64,000 nt of DNA from JALOLG01 sp963776935 (GTDB taxonomy: Bacteria; Actinomycetota; Acidimicrobiia; Acidimicrobiales; Ilumatobacteraceae): contig CAVZOP010000008.1 of assembly GCA_963776935.1 (NCBI GenBank), forward strand, positions 213,099 through 277,098, given 5' to 3'. Both the position numbers and the translations under genes were made by a program. Positions 61,920-64,000 of the stretch are shown piece by piece. The notes below the pieces were generated by a model. The model saw only the letters and a program-made list of their open reading frames with translations, was not told where the DNA came from and did not search any database. Position 1 is the stretch's first letter. Every line of letters begins with the position of its first letter.

Positions 61920-63137
61920 GTGATCACTGTGGAGGATTGGGCGTTGATTCGGGGGCTGGCTGCGGAGGGGGTGCCGAAGAAGCAGATCGCTGAGCGGTTG
62001 GGGATCTCGCGGACGACGGTAGTGAAGGCGGTGGCGTCGACGGCGCCGCCGAAGTACGAGCGGTCGCCGGCGGCGACGTCGTTCTTGCCGTTCGAGGCGC
62101 GGGTGCGGGCGTTGCTGGAGGAGCATCCGGAGATGCCGGCGACGGTGCTCGCCGAGAGAGTTGGGTGGTCGGGTTCGATCACGTGGTTCCGGGACAACGT
62201 GCGCCGTGTGCGCCCCGAGCATCGCCGCTGTGATCCGGCGGATCGGTTGAGTTGGGCGGCGGGTGACGCGGCGCAGTGTGATCTGTGGTTTCCGCCCAAG
62301 CGGATCCCGCTCGAGGACGGCACGACCGCGTTGTTGCCGGTGCTCGTGATCGTGGCCGCGTACTCGCGGTTCATCACGGGGCGGATGCTGCCGACGCGCC
62401 AGACCCCGGATCTGTTGTTGGGAACCTGGTCGCTGCTGCAGGACCTGGGGCGGGTGCCTCGCCGGTTGATCTGGGACAACGAGTCCGGGATCGGCCGGCG
62501 TGGTCGACTCGCTTCGGGCGTGGGTGAGTTCTGTGGGACGTTGGCGACCCGGCTGCATCAGCTCAAGGCGCATGACCCGGAGTCCAAGGGGGTGGTCGAG
62601 CGTCGCAACGGGTTCTTCGAGACGTCGTTCATGCCGGGTCGCACGTTCGACTCGCCGGTCGATTTCAACGCCCAGTTCACGGCGTGGTTGGAGCGGGCCA
62701 ACAGTCGTGTGGTGCGCACGCTCAAGGCCCGCCCGATCGATCTGGTCGATGCCGATCGGGCGGCGATGTTGGCGTTGCCGCCGGTGCCGTTGCAGCTCGG
62801 TTGGCGAAACCAGATCCGCCTCGGGCGCGACTACTACGTGCGCGTCGACTCCAGCGACTACTCCGTTGACCCGAACGCGATCGGCCGCCAGGTCGTTGTC
62901 ACCGCTGACCTCGAACGCGTTCGTGTCCGTCTCGACGGCCGCCTGGTCGCTGACCACCAGCGGGTGTGGGCCCGCGGGTTGACGGTCACCGACCCGGCCC
63001 ACGTCGACGTCGCGCAGCTGCTGCGCGAACAGTTCAGCCGACCACGCGTCGTCGCCGACGACGAGCAGCTCGTTCGTGATCTCGGCGACTACGACAGGGC
63101 GTTCGGGCTCGACACGGCCGACGGACAGGTCGCGTGA
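61920..63137 (+). CDS. istA: IS21-family transposase IstA
   Basis: 405 aa. N-terminal HTH (GVPKKQIAERLGISRTTVVK), then a DDE integrase core: QCDLWFPP (first Asp), LIWDNESG (second Asp) and ESKGVVERRNGFFE (Glu). The C-terminal beta domain includes YYVRVDSSDYSVDP, usual for IS21. GTG 61920 or GTG 61929 starts; the latter has better Shine-Dalgarno spacing (TGGAGAG). The stop overlaps istB. Confidence 0.95.
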   Translation: MITVEDWALIRGLAAEGVPKKQIAERLGISRTTVVKAVASTAPPKYERSPAATSFLPFEARVRALLEEHPEMPATVLAERVGWSGSITWFRDNVRRVRPEHRRCDPADRLSWAAGDAAQCDLWFPPKRIPLEDGTTALLPVLVIVAAYSRFITGRMLPTRQTPDLLLGTWSLLQDLGRVPRRLIWDNESGIGRRGRLASGVGEFCGTLATRLHQLKAHDPESKGVVERRNGFFETSFMPGRTFDSPVDFNAQFTAWLERANSRVVRTLKARPIDLVDADRAAMLALPPVPLQLGWRNQIRLGRDYYVRVDSSDYSVDPNAIGRQVVVTADLERVRVRLDGRLVADHQRVWARGLTVTDPAHVDVAQLLREQFSRPRVVADDEQLVRDLGDYDRAFGLDTADGQVA

Positions 63138-63943
63138 TGGCCACCACCAAGGACCCGGCGCCGTCGGACTCGGTCAAACAGATCCACTTCCTCGCCGCCG
63201 CGCTCAAAGCACCGCGGATCACCGAGGCCGCTGCCCGTCTCGCTGATCAGGCCCGTGACGCCGGCTGGACGCATGAGGACTACCTCGCCGCCGTGCTCGA
63301 ACGCGAAGTCTCAGCCCGCAACGCGTCCGGGGCCGCCCAGCGCATCCGTTGGGCCGGGTTCCCGGCCCGCAAGACCCTCGACGACTTCGACTGGGACCAC
63401 CAACCCGCCGTTCGTCAACAAGTCGCCGCGCTCGCTTCCGGGGCGTTCTTGACCGAGGCCCGCAACGTCGTGCTGCTCGGACCACCCGGCACCGGCAAAA
63501 CCCACCTCGCCACCGGGCTCGGCGTGATCGCCGCCCACCACGGCCACCGCGTCCTGTTCGCCACCGCCGTCGACTGGGTCGCCCGACTCACCGAAGCCCA
63601 CCGCCTCGGCCGGCTCCCCACCGAGCTCGCCCGACTGCGCCGCTACGGACTGACCATCATCGACGAAGTCGGCTACCTCCCCTTCGAGCAAGACGCCGCC
63701 AACTTGGTGTTCCAACTCGTGTCGTCACGCTACGAACACGCCTCGCTGATCCTCACCTCGAACCTGCCGTTCTCAGCTTGGGGTGGCGTGTTCGGCGACC
63801 AAGCCGTCGCCGCCGCGATGATCGACCGCATCGTCCACCACGCCGACGTCCTCACCCTCAAAGGCGCCAGCTACCGGCTCCGCAACCGCGGCATCGACAC
63901 CCTCCCCAGCATCCGCACGACCACCAGCGACACCGACAACTAA
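63134..63943 (+). CDS. istB: IS21-family helper ATPase IstB
   Basis: 269 aa AAA+ protein: Walker A LGPPGTGKTHLATGLG, Walker B LTIIDEVGYLPF, sensor 1 LILTSNLPFSAWG and IDRIVHHADVLTLKG at the end, as in all IstB. It assembles on DNA and activates IstA for strand transfer. GTG 63134 overlaps the istA stop (GTGATG). Intact, so the element may be active. Confidence 0.95.
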   Translation: MMATTKDPAPSDSVKQIHFLAAALKAPRITEAAARLADQARDAGWTHEDYLAAVLEREVSARNASGAAQRIRWAGFPARKTLDDFDWDHQPAVRQQVAALASGAFLTEARNVVLLGPPGTGKTHLATGLGVIAAHHGHRVLFATAVDWVARLTEAHRLGRLPTELARLRRYGLTIIDEVGYLPFEQDAANLVFQLVSSRYEHASLILTSNLPFSAWGGVFGDQAVAAAMIDRIVHHADVLTLKGASYRLRNRGIDTLPSIRTTTSDTDN

Positions 63944-64000
63944 CCTGTCGAACCGAACATCAACTGTTCACTTTTCGACCGACACAAACGCGCAGTTTTC

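Larger units (their letters stand above)
61855..64000 (+). mobile_element. IS21-family insertion sequence, right end beyond the window
   Basis: Left terminus at TGTCGACGACGCTTGAAAAC (from 61855). Sub-terminal repeats are GAAAACTG (61869-61876) and TCGAAAAGTGAACA (61891-61904). Near the window end the same blocks appear inverted, TGTTCACTTTTCGA (63965-63978) and CAGTTTTC (63993-64000), with the same 14-base gap. By symmetry the right end should be near 64014, about 14 bases outside. The istA and istB genes lie between. Confidence 0.85.

Overview
The window is 64 kb of GC-rich DNA with strongly GC-biased third codon positions, frequent GTG starts and ATGA/GTGA start-stop overlaps. The gene content points to an actinomycete: a SigR-type sigma factor with its zinc anti-sigma factor, a deazaflavin (F420)-type Ddn-like reductase, MDMPI-type metal-binding proteins, an actinobacterial-type xylose isomerase, an epimerase plus acyltransferase pair of the mycobacterial galE2 kind, and an MtrA/MtrB/LpqB-like three-gene set. 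An Acidimicrobiia-like lineage is my inference and was not tested. I saw no rRNA, tRNA or CRISPR array.

Layout. 1-7.4 kb: frameshifted hemL ended by REP-like palindromes, a hypothetical protein, an MFS exporter, an oxidoreductase/hydrolase/acyltransferase/epimerase operon, and a divergent M23 peptidase. 7.5-10.3 kb: a phosphatase-like protein lacking the catalytic Cys, tilS, a small membrane protein, an MDMPI-like protein and a Ddn-like reductase. 10.4-13.5 kb: a BTAD/NB-ARC transcriptional regulator. 13.4-16.1 kb: two acyl-CoA-dehydrogenase-fold enzymes, divergently transcribed. 16.1-19.4 kb: rsrA-sigR-marR, then an SRPBCC/ArsR/methyltransferase operon from a probably leaderless promoter. 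19.5-23.5 kb: a DUF4062-NB-ARC-TPR STAND-like protein, a GGDEF remnant, and a katE/hemerythrin/PP2C operon that reaches 25.7 kb. 25.8-28.9 kb: an arsR/arsO-like/MFS arsenic-type operon. 28.9-36.6 kb: a xylose block (secreted mutarotase, GntR, a three-gene ABC importer, LacI, xylose isomerase) sharing one operator motif. 36.7-45.6 kb: cytochrome b561, an ABC exporter, a CDF transporter, and a flavinylation/ferric-reductase-like operon facing a two-component system. 45.6-50.9 kb: small genes, glnK-amt, and two winged-helix regulators. 51-56 kb: DUF2254, a ClC channel with its MarR regulator, and otsA. 56.4-59.9 kb: an MtrAB/LpqB-like operon with a STAS protein. 60-61.7 kb: a methyltransferase and a STAS-like gene behind duplicated leaders. 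61.9-64 kb: an IS21-family element cut by the window end.

The main caveat is that about eleven otherwise well-conserved genes carry one-base (once possibly two-base) frameshifts, mostly in short homopolymers or dinucleotide runs. This density looks more like residual indel error in a long-read or draft assembly than like gene decay. I give reconstructed gene spans and mark each break.

Functionally the window is mostly chromosomal housekeeping and stress biology: redox stress, arsenic, nitrogen (glnK-amt), xylose and trehalose. The possibly less-described items are the duplicated leader with a Shine-Dalgarno-masking hairpin and an apparent ATC start, the DUF4062 STAND protein, the Cys-less phosphatase-like protein and the REP-like palindromes at gene ends.
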